Source: Zingiber officinale (Eukaryota > Streptophyta > Magnoliopsida > Zingiberales > Zingiberaceae). Taken from it: a stretch of 64,000 bases of DNA. The position numbers were made by a program, and so were the translations under genes. The notes below the pieces were generated by a model, which searched no databases, was not told where the DNA came from, and saw only the letters and a list, made by a program, of their open reading frames with translations. Shown here piece after piece: positions 1 through 11,069 of the stretch. Numbering within the stretch: the stretch's first letter is position 1; every line of letters begins with the position of its first letter. The DNA is taken from assembly GCF_018446385.1 (NCBI RefSeq), contig NC_055996.1, positions 132,790,532-132,854,531 of the forward strand, in the 5' to 3' direction.

Positions 1-2
1 CT

Positions 3-222
3 CGATCGGGAAGAGAAAGGCTTGATCCGATATCACCTTTGACTCGGCCATGAGGTTAAAGGAAGTCAAAGTCAAGACGATCAACGAGTGGACGACATCG
101 GCCGGTCAAGAGAATCATGCTCCGACCGGGGATTAGAAGTCATGTGTCGATCGGACGAGCATGTCCCGATCGGGAAGAGAAAGGCCCGATCCGATATCAC
201 CTTTGACTCGTCCATGAGCCGA
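3..222. repeat. 167 bp-period duplication inside the LTR
   Basis: The block at 3-55 (cgatcgggaagagaaagg... to ...tttgactcggccatgag) recurs at 170-222 with only a few changes. The LTR U3 therefore contains a direct duplication about 167 bp apart. Confidence 0.7.
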
Positions 223-282
223 GCACCCGACGTTCAGATAAGAGGACGACAAAGGGAGCAGTATACAGAAACTGGGTTGGAC

Positions 283-490
283 GGCTCCTCCGCTCGGCCT
301 AGCAGCAGACTCGACATCGACCGAGCACACAGACAATGGACTTCCGACCGAGCGGCTATCCCACTCGACCCAGCAACAAAGCATACAAATAGTGGACTTC
401 CGGGTGAGCGGCTATCCCGCTTGGCCCAACAACGGACAACACGTGGACAGTGGAATTCCGACTGAGCGGCTATTCTGCTCAGCCAAGCAA
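283..490. repeat. Three to four imperfect ~65 bp tandem units in LTR U3
   Basis: The phrase 'acttccgaccgagcggctat' followed by a 'cccactcgacccagcaac'-type tail recurs around 340, 397 and 452 with drift. Similar short tandem units are common in the U3 of Tat elements. Confidence 0.55.
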
Positions 491-1039
491 CATAGACAGC
501 AGGCTATCTTTCAACATTCTTTTAGGAGCTAGTGTCGCTGACAGGTGTCATGGTTAGACAGACGATCGTACGGCGGAAGCTTCCACTATTACTTCAAAGA
601 TATGCTTGGCCTATTAAGATACTGTATTAGAGACACTTTACTGACAAGTCTTTTTAGAAAATTTTTGAGATGCGTGCTCGTCTTGGGAAGCATGCAAGCG
701 CGCTACCGAAGCTCTATATAAAGGGGAGTCCAAGCTTCAGTGAAAGTATGCGATATTTTACTGTTGCGCTACAGTCTTCTTATTACTCCGCTTACTACTT
801 CTTCTTCTTCTCCGTCGGAGACTGACTTGAGTGCTGGAGGGCTATCGTCGGGGACCCCTTCTCTGGCTCGGCACTAACATCAGTTGTGTTGCAGGTCGGA
901 GCGAAGTCCATAGGAAATTAGTGGGAGCACCACATTCCCAACATCCATCTCACCGACTTTTGGACAAGATCAAATATAATTTATTTAAATCTTCAAAATA
1001 GAGTACAGAAATTAAAAAAATAATATTACAATTAATTCG

Positions 1040-2540
1040 TAAAAGAAAATATAAAGATAATCAATTATTGACGTAGCGATTCCATACGTGCTTAATTATG
1101 TCGATTTGAAGTTGGTGGTGCATTTCTTTGTCACAAAGGTCGCAATTTCTCTTGATATACTCGTTGAATTCTCCAAATGCGCCTTGAATTATTTGTGGTG
1201 ACGTATTGTCATTAGATTCATCCGATCAATTGGTTGCAGCATCCCTTGATCTTCGACAGTAGTGTTATGCAAAATAATACAAGTATACATGATATTATTT
1301 AAATTATCCCTGTACCCAAATCATCCTGGACCACTGATTATTACCCCACGAGATTGTAGCACCCCAAATACCCGCTTGACATTCTTTCTTGTGGCTTCTT
1401 GCATTTCATTGAACTTTTTTCTCTTGGAATCCTGAGGGCAAGGAAAGCTCTTGACAAAGATTGCTCATTCTAGATAGTTCTCATCTGTTAGATAGTAACC
1501 CTTGGTATATTGTGTGTCATTGACTGTAAAATTGATCTTGGGTGTATTTCCGTGCAACAACTCATTGAATAAAGGTGATTAGTTAAGTATATTGATATCA
1601 TTATTTGACCCTGCGACCCCAAAAAATACATGTCATATCCACAAGTCCGTAGATGCAATTGTCTTCAAGCATTATTGTTGGGACCCCATGGTCGCCTTAA
1701 GTAAATTGTCCTTTCCAAGCAACCGGGCAACTTCTTCATTTCCAATGCATACAATCAAGGTTACCCAACATGTCGGGGAAGCCATGTCTGTGTTCATGCA
1801 TTTGAAATAAATGTCAACAATCATCGGCATTAGGTCTTCTCAAATGTCGCTCGCTAAATACTTCAATCACACATCTGCAAAAGTTAAACAAATAATTGAT
1901 TGTCGTTGTTTCAGCAACCCATAGGTACTCATCATAATGATCGTTTGAGCCTCCATATCCAATTGACGTATAGCAACCGTGCATTTCTGAAGTGGTGAGA
2001 TCCCTTTTCTTCTTGTTACATCTACCCTCTCCATTGAAAATATTGGTGATGGTGTTCCAAGGCATTGACTATATGGATAAATAAATCTTTTCACATCTGA
2101 AAACATCGGCAGAATACTTCAGCACCCCATAAAGGTTGTTTAGAGAAATAATCATTCACAAGACAAGCATGTGTAGCTTCACGATCTTGCATCACATACG
2201 TTCCCCTCTTTCCTCTGGTGTCAGACCTTTTTGCTTCCTAAAAGAGTGTTGGAGTATAGTGAGAATCATTTGTTCATTTGTATATGATGGTGTCACAGAT
2301 TAATTTTCAGTGCCAAATTCGTCCGTACACATCCTTGATTTGTCTGAACCAATTCCTAGTGCCTGTTGAGTAGGAAATCTATAATTAGGGCGTGGACTGA
2401 AATGATACTAAAAATATTTGGATGGATACATAAACATTGGAGCTTCGTGGGCACTATTTAGAATCATTGAAAATTTTTGTGGATGTTAGAAATTTTAGGG
2501 ATGGATGTTGGATTGTTGGAATGATGTATTTTCTTCTAAA
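1040..2540 (-). pseudogene. Decayed PIF/Harbinger transposase
   Basis: Reading the minus strand in pieces gives a series of motifs diagnostic of plant PIF/Harbinger DDE transposases (ALP1/HARBI1-like). Near 2100-2200 there is a 'REATHACLVNDYF'-type motif. Near 1740-1800 there is 'HGFPDMLGNLDCMHW', followed by 'AWKGQ'. Near 1350-1440 there is 'FNEMQEATRKNVKRVFGVLQ'-like sequence, and near 1230-1300 'NNIMYTCIILHN'. The order is N-terminus at about 2.5 kb to C-terminus at about 1.1 kb. Many stops and frame changes are present, so it cannot encode a working enzyme. I found no convincing terminal inverted repeats, so the element ends are approximate. Confidence 0.85.
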
Positions 2541-2557
2541 TTTGAAGAATTTAACCA

Positions 2558-3049
2558 ATTCCTCTTATCCTGTCTGAAAACTGTAGAGATGACGTGCTAG
2601 GCATGGTGGCTTGGTAGTTGACTGATAGAAGACTTTTGGCTCTACGGAGAAGCTTCCTATTGATCCTGCGCACATAGAGATGATCCAACAAAACATCAAT
2701 GTCCAGAAACCAGGGGGAGTCCCTGACGAAGGCCCTCAAGTTAGTATAGATCCAGACGGGTGGATGAAGAACAGTAAAGAACATACGTGAAAGAATAAAG
2801 TTTAGATGTTCAAAGAACGTACCTTGCCAACGGACAGGACCCACTTTATATAACACCTTTCATAACCTCTGCAATCATGAGGTGGCGAAGAGTGTCAGAG
2901 GTTATTAGGTAAAGGTAAGTGTATAACCTAGGTAATGTGCAATAATAGTCCGAGAAATTTTTTTTTACCCACATGTATACCCCTTTTGTCATTTGTAGTT
3001 TATGTCATTGCTGAGGTTATTGAAGGAATATGTTATCATAAGTGGTATA
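2558..3049 (-). mobile_element. Old minus-strand Tat-like LTR, piece 1 (U3 end/R/U5)
   Basis: On the minus strand this stretch has a TATA-like box (ttatataaagtgg, around 2840-2855), a 'cttgagggcc' leader block near 2730, a 'gggactccccc' block, and an end resembling ...CAGACAGGATAA near 2558. This is the same order of blocks as in the intact Tat LTR. The rest of the LTR lies beyond two insertions, at 4147-4704 and 16621-16901. Total LTR length without the insertions would be about 1.3 kb. It is old and diverged. Confidence 0.55.
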
Positions 3050-4146
3050 TGTTGGATCGATCGCACGTGAGAGAGGGAGTGAATCACGTGGTTTTTGAAA
3101 TTTCATCTTTTTGGTTTTGAAAACGAAGTAGAGTAGCAGCGGAAAAGAGAAAAACAAAAGGCAAACACAAGAAGAACGCAAGTGATTTACTTCATTCGGA
3201 GCTTTCGGTGACTCCTAGTCCAAAACCCAGGTCCCGTGGACCTATAATGGGTAATTCACTATAAACCTCTTCCGGTACCTTCGGAAGAGGGAATAGAAAT
3301 ATAAAGAAAAGTTTAGAACAAGTGTAATACCCTGCACTTGTTCTTTTGTAGTATTTAATTACACAAATTAGATTTTACCGACACTTTAAAGATCGAAGTG
3401 AGCGCACTCGTGTCAATGTCGGTCTGCCAGCCACGATCGAAAGTCCTCGGAGCAGTCGTCGGGCACAGCAGCTTTGCAGTAGAGTGATAGCAGGAGCCCG
3501 GAGCAATGGGAAGCTTGAATAAACACGCAGTAGCTCGTATGGTTGTTCTTGTTCGTTCCTTGGTTGAACCTGCCTTATATAAGCTGTGGAAGGCGCCTTC
3601 AACTGGTCAAACTCTATCCCGAATGTCTCGACCCTTATCCGCAATGACATCCAAGTTTATCCTGCAGAAGGCGCCTTCCATGGCCATGGAAGGCACCTTC
3701 TATGAACAGTATGAAGGCGCCTTCCGTAGCTATGGAAGGCGCCTTCAGGCGTTGTTTACCCGAAGGCAATTTTCTCCTTTTTGCCCTACAAAATAACGTT
3801 AGTCCAAAATACCCTGCAAAATAAGTATTAGGACAATTCAATAATAATAAATAGTAGTAATTAGTTTTTATCCTCCCAGGACCAGGAACTAGTCAAGATC
3901 TCAGCTTAGGGATCCCAAATGAACCTAAACTGGACTAACGCCTATTGTCCCTTTAACCGGGACGCGTCCTGACTTGGTCACTCTCCTCCAGTGACTTACG
4001 TTAACTTTTCACTTGCTAGTCATCTAATTCTGATTAGACTACTCTCTTCCAAACGTCAAGTTCTATTTGGATTAACCCTTGGTCAAACTGACCAGATTTG
4101 GGTGCATTGTCAAACATCAAAATCCTAGAGGTCAATTACACCAACA
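3050..4146 (-). mobile_element. Solo LTR of a SIRE-like Ty1/Copia element, copy 1
   Basis: The stretch begins TGTTGG and ends CCAACA. It is flanked by GTATA (3045-3049) and GTATG (4147-4151), a 5 bp target duplication with four of five bases kept. The same end blocks occur at 17043-18053 and 60279-61755. The near-terminal block 'gagagagggagtgaat' matches the 'agaggggggtgaata' of the other copies, and the other end has 'gtcaaacatcaaaatcctag'. The orientation is minus, judged from copy 3, which keeps a polypurine tract. There is no coding sequence. A TATA-like box on the minus strand is at 3574-3583. Copia family is inferred from LTR ends and tract only. Confidence 0.75.
3588..3746. repeat. Palindrome cluster, motif GGAAGGCGCCTTCC (copy 1)
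   Basis: Five copies of the 13-14 bp palindrome lie at about 3588-3600, 3667-3679, 3688-3700, 3713-3725 and 3734-3746. The last four form two pairs separated by 8 bases. One copy has a single base change. The first lies 4 bases from the TATA-like box at 3574-3583, on its upstream side in minus-strand orientation. Confidence 0.9.
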
Positions 4147-4704
4147 GTATGCTGATGGGAAACACGATTATCCCTGAAGAAGTTTCTAAAAGAATATTCT
4201 TTGACATGTGGTTGTTATTCTGACAAATTATTAGGATTTTCTACTCAAGCTGTCGATTAAGTATATTCTGGATGACCTATAAAGTCTGTCGTCTTTATGT
4301 TTGTCCTTGCATTAAGCTGCTCAATTATGTTCTGCACAGTATTAGAGATCCATTCAACAAATAATATAATGCATTGAGTGTGCTGGAAATCTGCTCAAGA
4401 AGCCATATGATAAACTGTGCGTGTTGGACATCCGTTCGGGAATCAATATAAAGCTAAGTGCATTAGGCTCGACCAGCCCTTTATTTGGCTGGGCCTTTGC
4501 GAGGTTAAGTGCCTTAAGCCCGGCCGGCCTTTATTTGGCCGGGCATGTATAAAGATTAATAAGGCTAAGTGCCATAAGCCCAACCGACCTTTATTTGTTG
4601 GACATGCATGGAGAGATTTGTGAGAATTGGGGAGACCAACCATTTTTTGGACCAGATCAACATCTAATCGATTGCAAGATGGGTCAGACATTCTGGTTGG
4701 TCGT
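4147..4704 (-). mobile_element. Old minus-strand Tat-like LTR, piece 2 (U3)
   Basis: This stretch lies between the solo Copia LTR and the Tat element and carries no gene. It holds three imperfect units of about 60-70 bp at 4440-4640 (gctaagtgc...cccggccggcctttatttggccgggc). Continuity with 2558-3049 follows from the Copia target duplication. Continuity with 16621 onwards follows from the GTCGT duplication of the Tat element. Confidence 0.5.
4440..4615. repeat. Three degenerate tandem units, LTR U3
   Basis: Three units share 'ctaagtgc(a/c)ttaagcc', then a 'ccggcc' pair around 'tttatttgg'. Each unit is itself partly self-complementary (ccggcc...ggccgg), so it could fold. They are likely LTR promoter repeats. 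Confidence 0.6.
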
Positions 4705-5579
4705 TGATCCGGCGGTTAGAACAAGGGACCCCCATTTTGAGGGGGCAATGCCACGCTGGAGTCAAAAGGCTAAGGGGTCGACCGGAGAAGGAGGGGCCGA
4801 CAAGGCCAAGGGGCCGACCGGAGAAGGAGGGGCCGACCTCCCAACCGGCCCCGGCCGGCCGACCGGTGAATAGCCGAAGGCAAAAGGCGCCCCGACAGAA
4901 CTCGGGTTCCGACGCTCAATGGAACAGTAACAAGGAGACGAGCGGAAGACCTAAGAGAAGGTGACATACTGCTAACAGTCCCCACATAGTACCCTACCGA
5001 AAATATCCCGAGCATATCGATACCAACGGTAGGCCGGACGGGATGTGAGTGTCGTCCGGCGCGTAAGATGAGGGCTGGCCGGACGGACTCCCCGTCCAGC
5101 CGGCCTGCCGGACGCCCCGGGCTGTGGTCGGTAGAGAAGGACCAGAACATCTTATGACAGCTGTCAAGTCCTATGGCTAGGCCATACTCTAAGTCTGACA
5201 ACGAGGTGTTCTGTTGTCCCATCGAGGACATACTTGGACTGTAGCAGTATGGCGTCAGGTAAGCTTTCTGACAGACACATACCGAGGTATGGGCTGCGGA
5301 CATGTAGGCGCCTCGGTAGACGTGCAGGAGCTCTCTCACCACTCTATATAAAGAGCCTCATACTTCGCCGGAGGTACGGGGGATACAACTTTGGAGCCAC
5401 TTGTTTTACTGCTAGTTTGCCTGACTTGAGTGTCGGAGGGTCACCGCCGGGAACCCCTTCCCGGCCCGACTTCTGTGCAGGTTCGCCGGAGCTTCGTACG
5501 ATAAGCCGGGGATTTCCATCAGCGACTCGGAGAGCGCCACGTGCCCAGCGTCCGTTGATTCAGCATTCAGACAGGATCA
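4705..5579 (+). repeat. 5' LTR of the Tat element
   Basis: The LTR starts TGATCCGG and ends ...ACAGGATCA. A TATA-like box lies at 5345-5352. Short GC-rich duplications ('ggggccgaccggagaagg') occur near 4775-4830. Confidence 0.92.
5345..5352 (+). promoter_or_regulatory. LTR TATA box (TATATAAA)
   Basis: The same box is in the 3' LTR at 16381-16388, at the same distance from the LTR end. It fits the U3/R boundary. Confidence 0.6.
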
Positions 5580-5581
5580 AA

Positions 5582-5600
5582 TTGGCGCCGTCTGTGGGAA
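5582..5600 (+). other. Primer-binding site of the Tat element
   Basis: TTGGCGCCGTCTGTGGGAA begins 2 bases after the 5' LTR. It is the tRNA 3'-end complement type common in plant Gypsy elements. The identical block follows the left end of the second Tat element at 28268 onwards. Confidence 0.85.
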
Positions 5601-5624
5601 CGCTCCTGCATCCGAACGGAAGCA

Positions 5625-6998
5625 ATGGACGAAGCTGGACGACCGCATTCGGTAATGCTCTCCACAGAGGAACTTGATGCATTGATCGAGACAAGAGCTG
5701 CCAAACTTATGGAGCAGAGACAAAAGTCACAAGCTGAGCGGGCGGAGCAGCAATCAACATCAGCATCAGGTGGCCGAGCGGAGGCACCGCAGGCCACCGT
5801 TGCATTTCATCGGGCCCTATTCCGCACCCCCGAAGCCGCAGCAACTAATAGAGATCGGGGATCTTCTTCTGATGAAAGGCCTAGACGAGATGACAAAAAA
5901 GGAAAAGCACCCCGAGCGGACGCATCGCCCGAGCGGATCAACCGCCAATTTTCATAGGTCATTCTAAGAGACCCTCTGCCCAAGCACTATGTGCCTCCGA
6001 CGATCGGCGAGTACAATGGGATAACCGACCTGGATGATCATCTGGGTAAGTTCGATAACACAACTACTCTCCATCAATACACAGATGGAGTAAAGTGCCG
6101 AGTTTTTCTTACCACTTTATCGGGATCGGCTCAACGGTGGTTTCGGAGGCTGCCGGACGGATCCATCACAAGCTTCAAGGACTTCCGGACGGCCTTCCTC
6201 AACCACTTCGCAAGCAGTCGACGCTATCAAAAAACCAGCGTTAGTCTGTTCGCCATCAAACAAGAAGCCCGTGAATCGCTCCGAGCTTACATCCAGCGGT
6301 TCAACAAGGTGGCAATGGATATTCCAACGGCCACCTCGGAGACCATGATGAATGCCTTCACACAAGGCCTCGTGGATGGGGATTTCTTCCGATCGCTCAT
6401 TCGGAAGCCGCCCCGAGACTATGATCACATGCTACACCGGGCCAACGAATACATCAACGTGGTGGAAGCGCAGGCGGCCAGGAAAAAAGAAACTCCAACC
6501 GAGCGGGCTCCCATTGCCGAGCGGAAGTCGCACGCTGCCCATCCACCCAAAGGACCAAGGGCCGAAGCAATCCGCTCCCCCCATGCCAGGTCTCACGTGC
6601 AAGAGGTAGTTGTCGCCCGGCCCAAGCCAAAGAAGAAATGGACCCCGATGTTCTGCTCCTTCCACCGGACGGATACGCACAACACAAGGGATTGTCGAAG
6701 TCTTCCCTTCGTGGCTCATCCCGTTCCCCGGAATGGCGGCCGACGGTCTCCCTCAGTCGACAGGCGACAGAGAACTCATGAAGCCGATCGGACGCAGGCC
6801 GACAGGCGACGACAACAGACTCCCGATCGGCATCGCTCTCCGAGGCTGGAGAATCGTCGAATGTCAAGAGAACGGTCCCGACCCTCCGCTCGGGAAGAAG
6901 AAAATAGAGGCAATACTTCCCGAGGCGAAATCAACATCATAGCTGGTGGGCCAACCGAAGGAGACTCCAACCGAGCAAGAAAGGCAAGCGTCCGATAG
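5625..6998 (+). pseudogene. gag: gag region (capsid/nucleocapsid), fossil
   Basis: The stretch 5991-6998 is a long open frame with the retrotransposon gag core: 'VFLTTLSGSAQRWFRRLP', 'FASSRRYQKT' and 'MMNAFTQGL'. A basic, Arg-rich tail (about residues 220-335) follows, with a short CSFH...C-type cluster that may be the nucleic-acid-binding part. The stretch 5625-5957 carries the N-terminal part ('SPERINRQF'). It is the best-conserved gag match to the second Tat element (28312-29598). Confidence 0.85.
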
Positions 6999-7070
6999 CT
7001 CCAAATCCATGCAGTCGGCTGCAGCAGAGAGCGGGCGAGTAGACCCGAAATCAGTTTTGGGCCTGGGGAC

Positions 7071-7478
7071 TTGGAAGGAGTTAAAGTGCCCCACGACGAC
7101 GCTCTGCTCATCAAAGCGGTAATAGCCAACTACACTATTCACCGCATTTTTATTGACACAGGAAGCTCGGTCAACATAATATTCAAAAAGGCGTTCGATC
7201 AACTACAAATTGACCGTGCCAAGCTGCTTCCCATGACAACCCCCCTCTACGGGTTTACGGGTAATGAAGTCCTGCCGGTCGGACAAATCCGGATGGTTAT
7301 TTCATTGGGAGAAGAGCCGCTCAGAAGGACGCGTACAACAGACTTCGTGGTAGTCGACTCTCCTTCATCATACAACTTCATTTTGGGACGACCGGCTCTC
7401 AGCGAGTTCAGGGCGGCCGTCTTCACCTTCCACCAGAAGATCAAGTTCCCCGTCGAAGATAAAGTCAGAGAAGTATGA
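7071..7478 (+). pseudogene. pol: Aspartic protease region of pol, fossil
   Basis: The catalytic motif 'FIDTGSSVNIIF' occurs near 7150-7185, followed by 'LYGFTGNEVLPVG' and a later 'ILGRPAL' near 7384, the usual flap and C-terminal blocks of retropepsins. A matching block is at 29845-30230 in the second element. Confidence 0.85.
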
Positions 7479-7514
7479 GGAGATCAACTGGCAGCTCGAC
7501 GATGCTATGTTGAA

Positions 7515-9420
7515 ATGGTCCGAGCAGAAGGAAATTCCGCTCGGAAGTCGCCACGGATCGAGGTGAATGCTATAACTGAAAAGCCTCCCTCTTTAGTTTA
7601 CGGAGAAAAAGAGGAAGTGCAGATACACCCGACACGATCGGAGGCCACGACCTTCATCGCGTCCGATCTGAAGGCGAATCAGAAAAAGGAGGTGATCCAA
7701 TGTCTCCGAGGAAACCATGATATCTTCGTCTGGTCGACACATGAGCTGCCCGAAATTTCACCAATTATGGCGCAGCATGAGCTCCATGTCCGACCGGACG
7801 CTCGGCCAGTAAAGCAGAGAAAAAGAGATTTCAGCGCCGAGGAGAACGCCATCATCCGGGCGGAGGTGGAGAAGCTTCCGGACATGAGGTACAGTTCCCA
7901 GTGGCTGGCGAGCGTAGTATTAGTCTCAAGCCGGGCAACAAGTGGAGAGTATGCATAGACTTTCGGGATCTCAACAAAGCTTGCGAAGACTTTTATCCTC
8001 CGCCGGATAGATCAATTGGTGGACTCTCTGGCTCTGAATTAATCTGTATGCTCGACGCTTACCAAGGCTATCACCAAGTGCCGCTCGCCCTTGAAGATCA
8101 AGAAAAAGTCAGCTTTGTGACGGCCGACGGCACCTATTGCTATAATGTGATGCCGTTCGGATTGAAGAATGCGGGAGCCACATATCAGCGCCTGATGAAT
8201 AAAGTATTCAGAGAGCAGATCGGGCGAAATCTGGAAGTGTACGTGGACGACATTCTCATCAAGTCCGTTCGAGCGGCCGATCTTCTCAAAGACATGGAGG
8301 AAACCTTCCGAACGCTACGCAAATATGGAGTCAAGCTAAATCCCCAGAAGTGCCTGTTCGGAGCAAAAGGAGGGCGTTTCTTGGGGTACATAGTGACCGA
8401 GCGGGGCATCGAAGCAAATCCCAGCAAGGTGAAAGCTCTACAAGACATGCCGCCTCCAAGAAATACAAGGGAAGTGCAACGTTTGACCGGTCGGATAACT
8501 GCTCTGTCCAGATTCATCTCCAAAACTGCAGACCGGAGCCTTCCTTTTTTCAAAATCTTGCGCAAGGCCAATAAGTTTCATTGGGACGAAGAATGTGATC
8601 GGGCGTTCGAAGATTTGAAGGCATATCTGAGCTCTCTCCCGGTATTAGCCAAGCCGACTGCGGGTGAGCCACTTTATATGTACTTGTCTTCAACCGAGCA
8701 AGCAATTGACTCGGCACTAGTGAGGGCGAGCGGAGAAGAGCCTGTGTATTTCCTTAGTCATATCTTAAAAGATGCTGAATCTCGCTACACTGGGCTCGAG
8801 AAGCTGGCTTTCGCTCTGGTCCTCGCTGCTTGGCGCCTTCGTCCATACTTCCTGGCGCATACCATCATTGTTAAAACCAATAGCCCGCTCGGACGTGTAT
8901 TACTAAATCCAGAAGCGTCCGGGCGGCTCATCAAATGGACGACGGAGTTAAGTGAATTTGACATCCAGTACCAACCCCGCTCGGCAATCAAGGCGCAGTC
9001 CTTGGCAGATTTTGTGACCGAGGTGCAGAATTCAGAGCCAGAAGCTATGTGGAAAATATTTGTGGACGGATCATCCACTCTGCTCGGAAGCGGGATTGGA
9101 ATACTGTTGTTCTCCCCTCAAGAAGAAAAGATGCACTTATCCGTCCGGCTGGATTATAAAGCTACAAACAACGAAGCAGAGTATAGCCGGCTTGCAGGCA
9201 GCACGGCATGTGGGTGCCGGTCGGGTAACGCTTCATTCGGATTCCCAGTTGGCCGCTCAGCAGCTCTCTGGTACCTTCGAGATCAACAGTGTTCGGCTCA
9301 AGCTCTACGCTGAAGCCTTTGAGAGGCTTAAAGCCAATTTTATAGAAGTCATTGTCCGGAAAATACCTAGAGCAGAAAATCAAGCGGCCGATGAGTTAGC
9401 CAAACTCGCAAGCTCAATAA
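7515..9420 (+). pseudogene. pol: Reverse transcriptase and RNase H region of pol, fossil
   Basis: Reverse transcriptase blocks appear in order: 'RVCIDFRDLNKAC' (about 7950), 'LDAYQGYHQVPL' (about 8055), 'VMPFGLKNAGATYQR' (about 8150), the YVDD catalytic box (about 8240) and 'FLGYIVTERGI' (about 8380). The connection domain 'LPVLAKP...EPLYMYL' and RNase H ('FVDGSS...GIGILL', about 9060) follow. Confidence 0.9.
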
Positions 9421-9479
9421 CGTCGATCGCCATTCAGCAGCCAATTGAACAAGTATTGTTGGTGGCGCACGTCGACCGT

Positions 9480-10733
9480 ATGGAAGGCCTTACGTTTCCG
9501 AGCGACTGGAGAACACCCATCACGGAGTTTCTACGCTCGGGCGCCACACCGTCCGATCAGAATGAAGCCCAGCTGCTAAGGAGGAGAGTCGGTCGGTTCA
9601 CACTCATCGGCGATCAGCTTTACAAGAAGGCTTTCTCACGCCCGCTGTTGAAATGCGTGAGCTCAGAGGACTCGGCTTACATCCTCCAAGAAGTACATCA
9701 AGGATCATGTGGAGGACATCCGGGCGGACTATCGCTGGCTAAGAAAATCCTGCTGGCCGGGTACTTCTGGCCAACCTTACAAACAGACGCCGCTCGGACC
9801 GTGTCGACATGCCTTTCGTGCCAGAAGTACCATAACTTCTACCACCGACCAGCAGAGGAAATGAAGGCATCAACAGTCTCATGTCCGTTCGATCAGTGGG
9901 GAATGGATATCGTTGGTTCATTTCCTATGGCGACCGGACAGCAGAAATTTCTGCTAGTGGCGGTCGATTATTTTTCCAAGTGGGTAGAGGCCGAGCCGCT
10001 AGCCAGGATCACCGAACAGATGGTCAAAAAGTTCATATGGCAGCACATCATCTGTCGGTTCGGCATCCCTCGCCGACTGATTTCCGACAACGGGCGGCAA
10101 TTCACAGGAAAGTTGCTCGAAGATTGGTGCCAAAGCTATGGCATCGAGCAACACTTCACGTCCGTAGCATACCCCCAAAGCAATGGTCAAGCTGAAGTAG
10201 CTAATCAGGAAATTCTCCGTATTCTGCGTGCTCGGCTCGACCATTTGGGAGGAAGTTGGGTGGATGAAGTGTCGGGCGTCTTATGGGCCATCCGAACGAC
10301 TCCAAAGGAAGGGACAGGCGTCACGCCTTTCCACCTGGTGTACGGCGGCGAAGCGGTCATTCCTGTTGAAGTCGGCGTCGAGTCCGTCCGGATCCAGAGC
10401 TATGATGATGGCAATGCCGAACGGAGGAACATGGAGTTGGATTTGGTCGACGAGGAGCGAGCCAAGGCGTCCGTTCGGCTGATGGCGTATCGGCAGCGGA
10501 TGAAGCAAAACTACAACCGTCGTGTAATCCCCAGATCATTCCAGGTCGGCGACCTTGTCTGGAAGAAAGTCAAGCCGGTCGGCGATGTCGGCAAGCTGGA
10601 AGCTCCCTGGGCGGGCCCCTTCAAGGTTATCGAAAAGCTCCGCTCGGGCACTTACTATTTGGAGGATGAAGACGGACGGCAGCTGGATCGGCCATGGAGC
10701 GCGAATCATCTCCAGCCTTATCGAGCTGGATGA
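9480..10733 (+). pseudogene. pol: Integrase region of pol, fossil
   Basis: The N-terminal HHCC zinc-binding part is near 9690-9835 ('HQGSCGGHPG...CLSCQKY'). Core D,D,E blocks follow: 'WGMDIVGSFP' (about 9900), 'LISDNGRQF' (about 10078) and 'YPQSNGQAEVANQEI' (about 10170-10210). A C-terminal 'GDLVWKKV' basic fold is near 10550. No chromodomain is seen, which fits Tat rather than the chromovirus branch. Confidence 0.9.
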
Positions 10734-10839
10734 GAGGTGCACCGATGTAACTCATTTTTGTGTATATGCTAGTCGCCTATGCCCTTGTAATGCAGGAAGC
10801 AAAAAGATAAAAAACGCATTGAGCATTATCCGTCGAACG

Positions 10840-11055
10840 GCCTACTGCGTGAAGACCCCGTGTCGTTCGGCCGGGCATATAAATTACACGAGCCAAAGGC
10901 TCGAAGGCAAAGACCCCGTACCGTTCGGACGGGGTGTATATTATTCGAAGCAAGATCGAGGTCAAAAATCCCGCGCCGTTCGGCCGGGAGTATGTTAGCT
11001 GAGTCGGGGGCTCAATGACGAAGACCCCATGCCGTTCGGAAGTATATAATAAAAA
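10840..11055. repeat. Four degenerate ~65 bp units after integrase
   Basis: The phrase 'aagaccccgtgccgttcgg' recurs near 10850, 10910, 10970 and 11022, each followed by 'cggg...tata'. It is a separate repeat family from the array that follows. Confidence 0.7.
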
Positions 11056-11069
11056 TTAGCCTTAATAGG

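Larger units (their letters stand above)
1..972 (+). mobile_element. Tat-like Ty3/Gypsy LTR, right part (cut by window edge)
   Basis: The right end reads like the other Tat-type LTRs here: a TATA-like box near 713-722, a 'gacttgag...ggag' leader block near 820-840, a 'ggggacccc' block near 850, and an end in ...AAGATCA at 972. Only the LTR is present. No primer site or gag follows, because a PIF/Harbinger remnant comes next. It may be a solo LTR or the 3' LTR of an element lying left of the window. It is a fossil related to, but clearly different from, the LTRs at 4705 and 34849. Confidence 0.6.

Noticed and set aside
2551-2856. 101-codon minus-strand open frame as a gene
   Set aside because: It spans the TATA, leader and U5 blocks of an old LTR and has no protein family resemblance.
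4770-5342. 190-codon minus-strand open frame (and its relatives at 15790-16378)
   Set aside because: It falls within the LTRs, is conserved only as LTR sequence, and has GC-driven low-complexity content.
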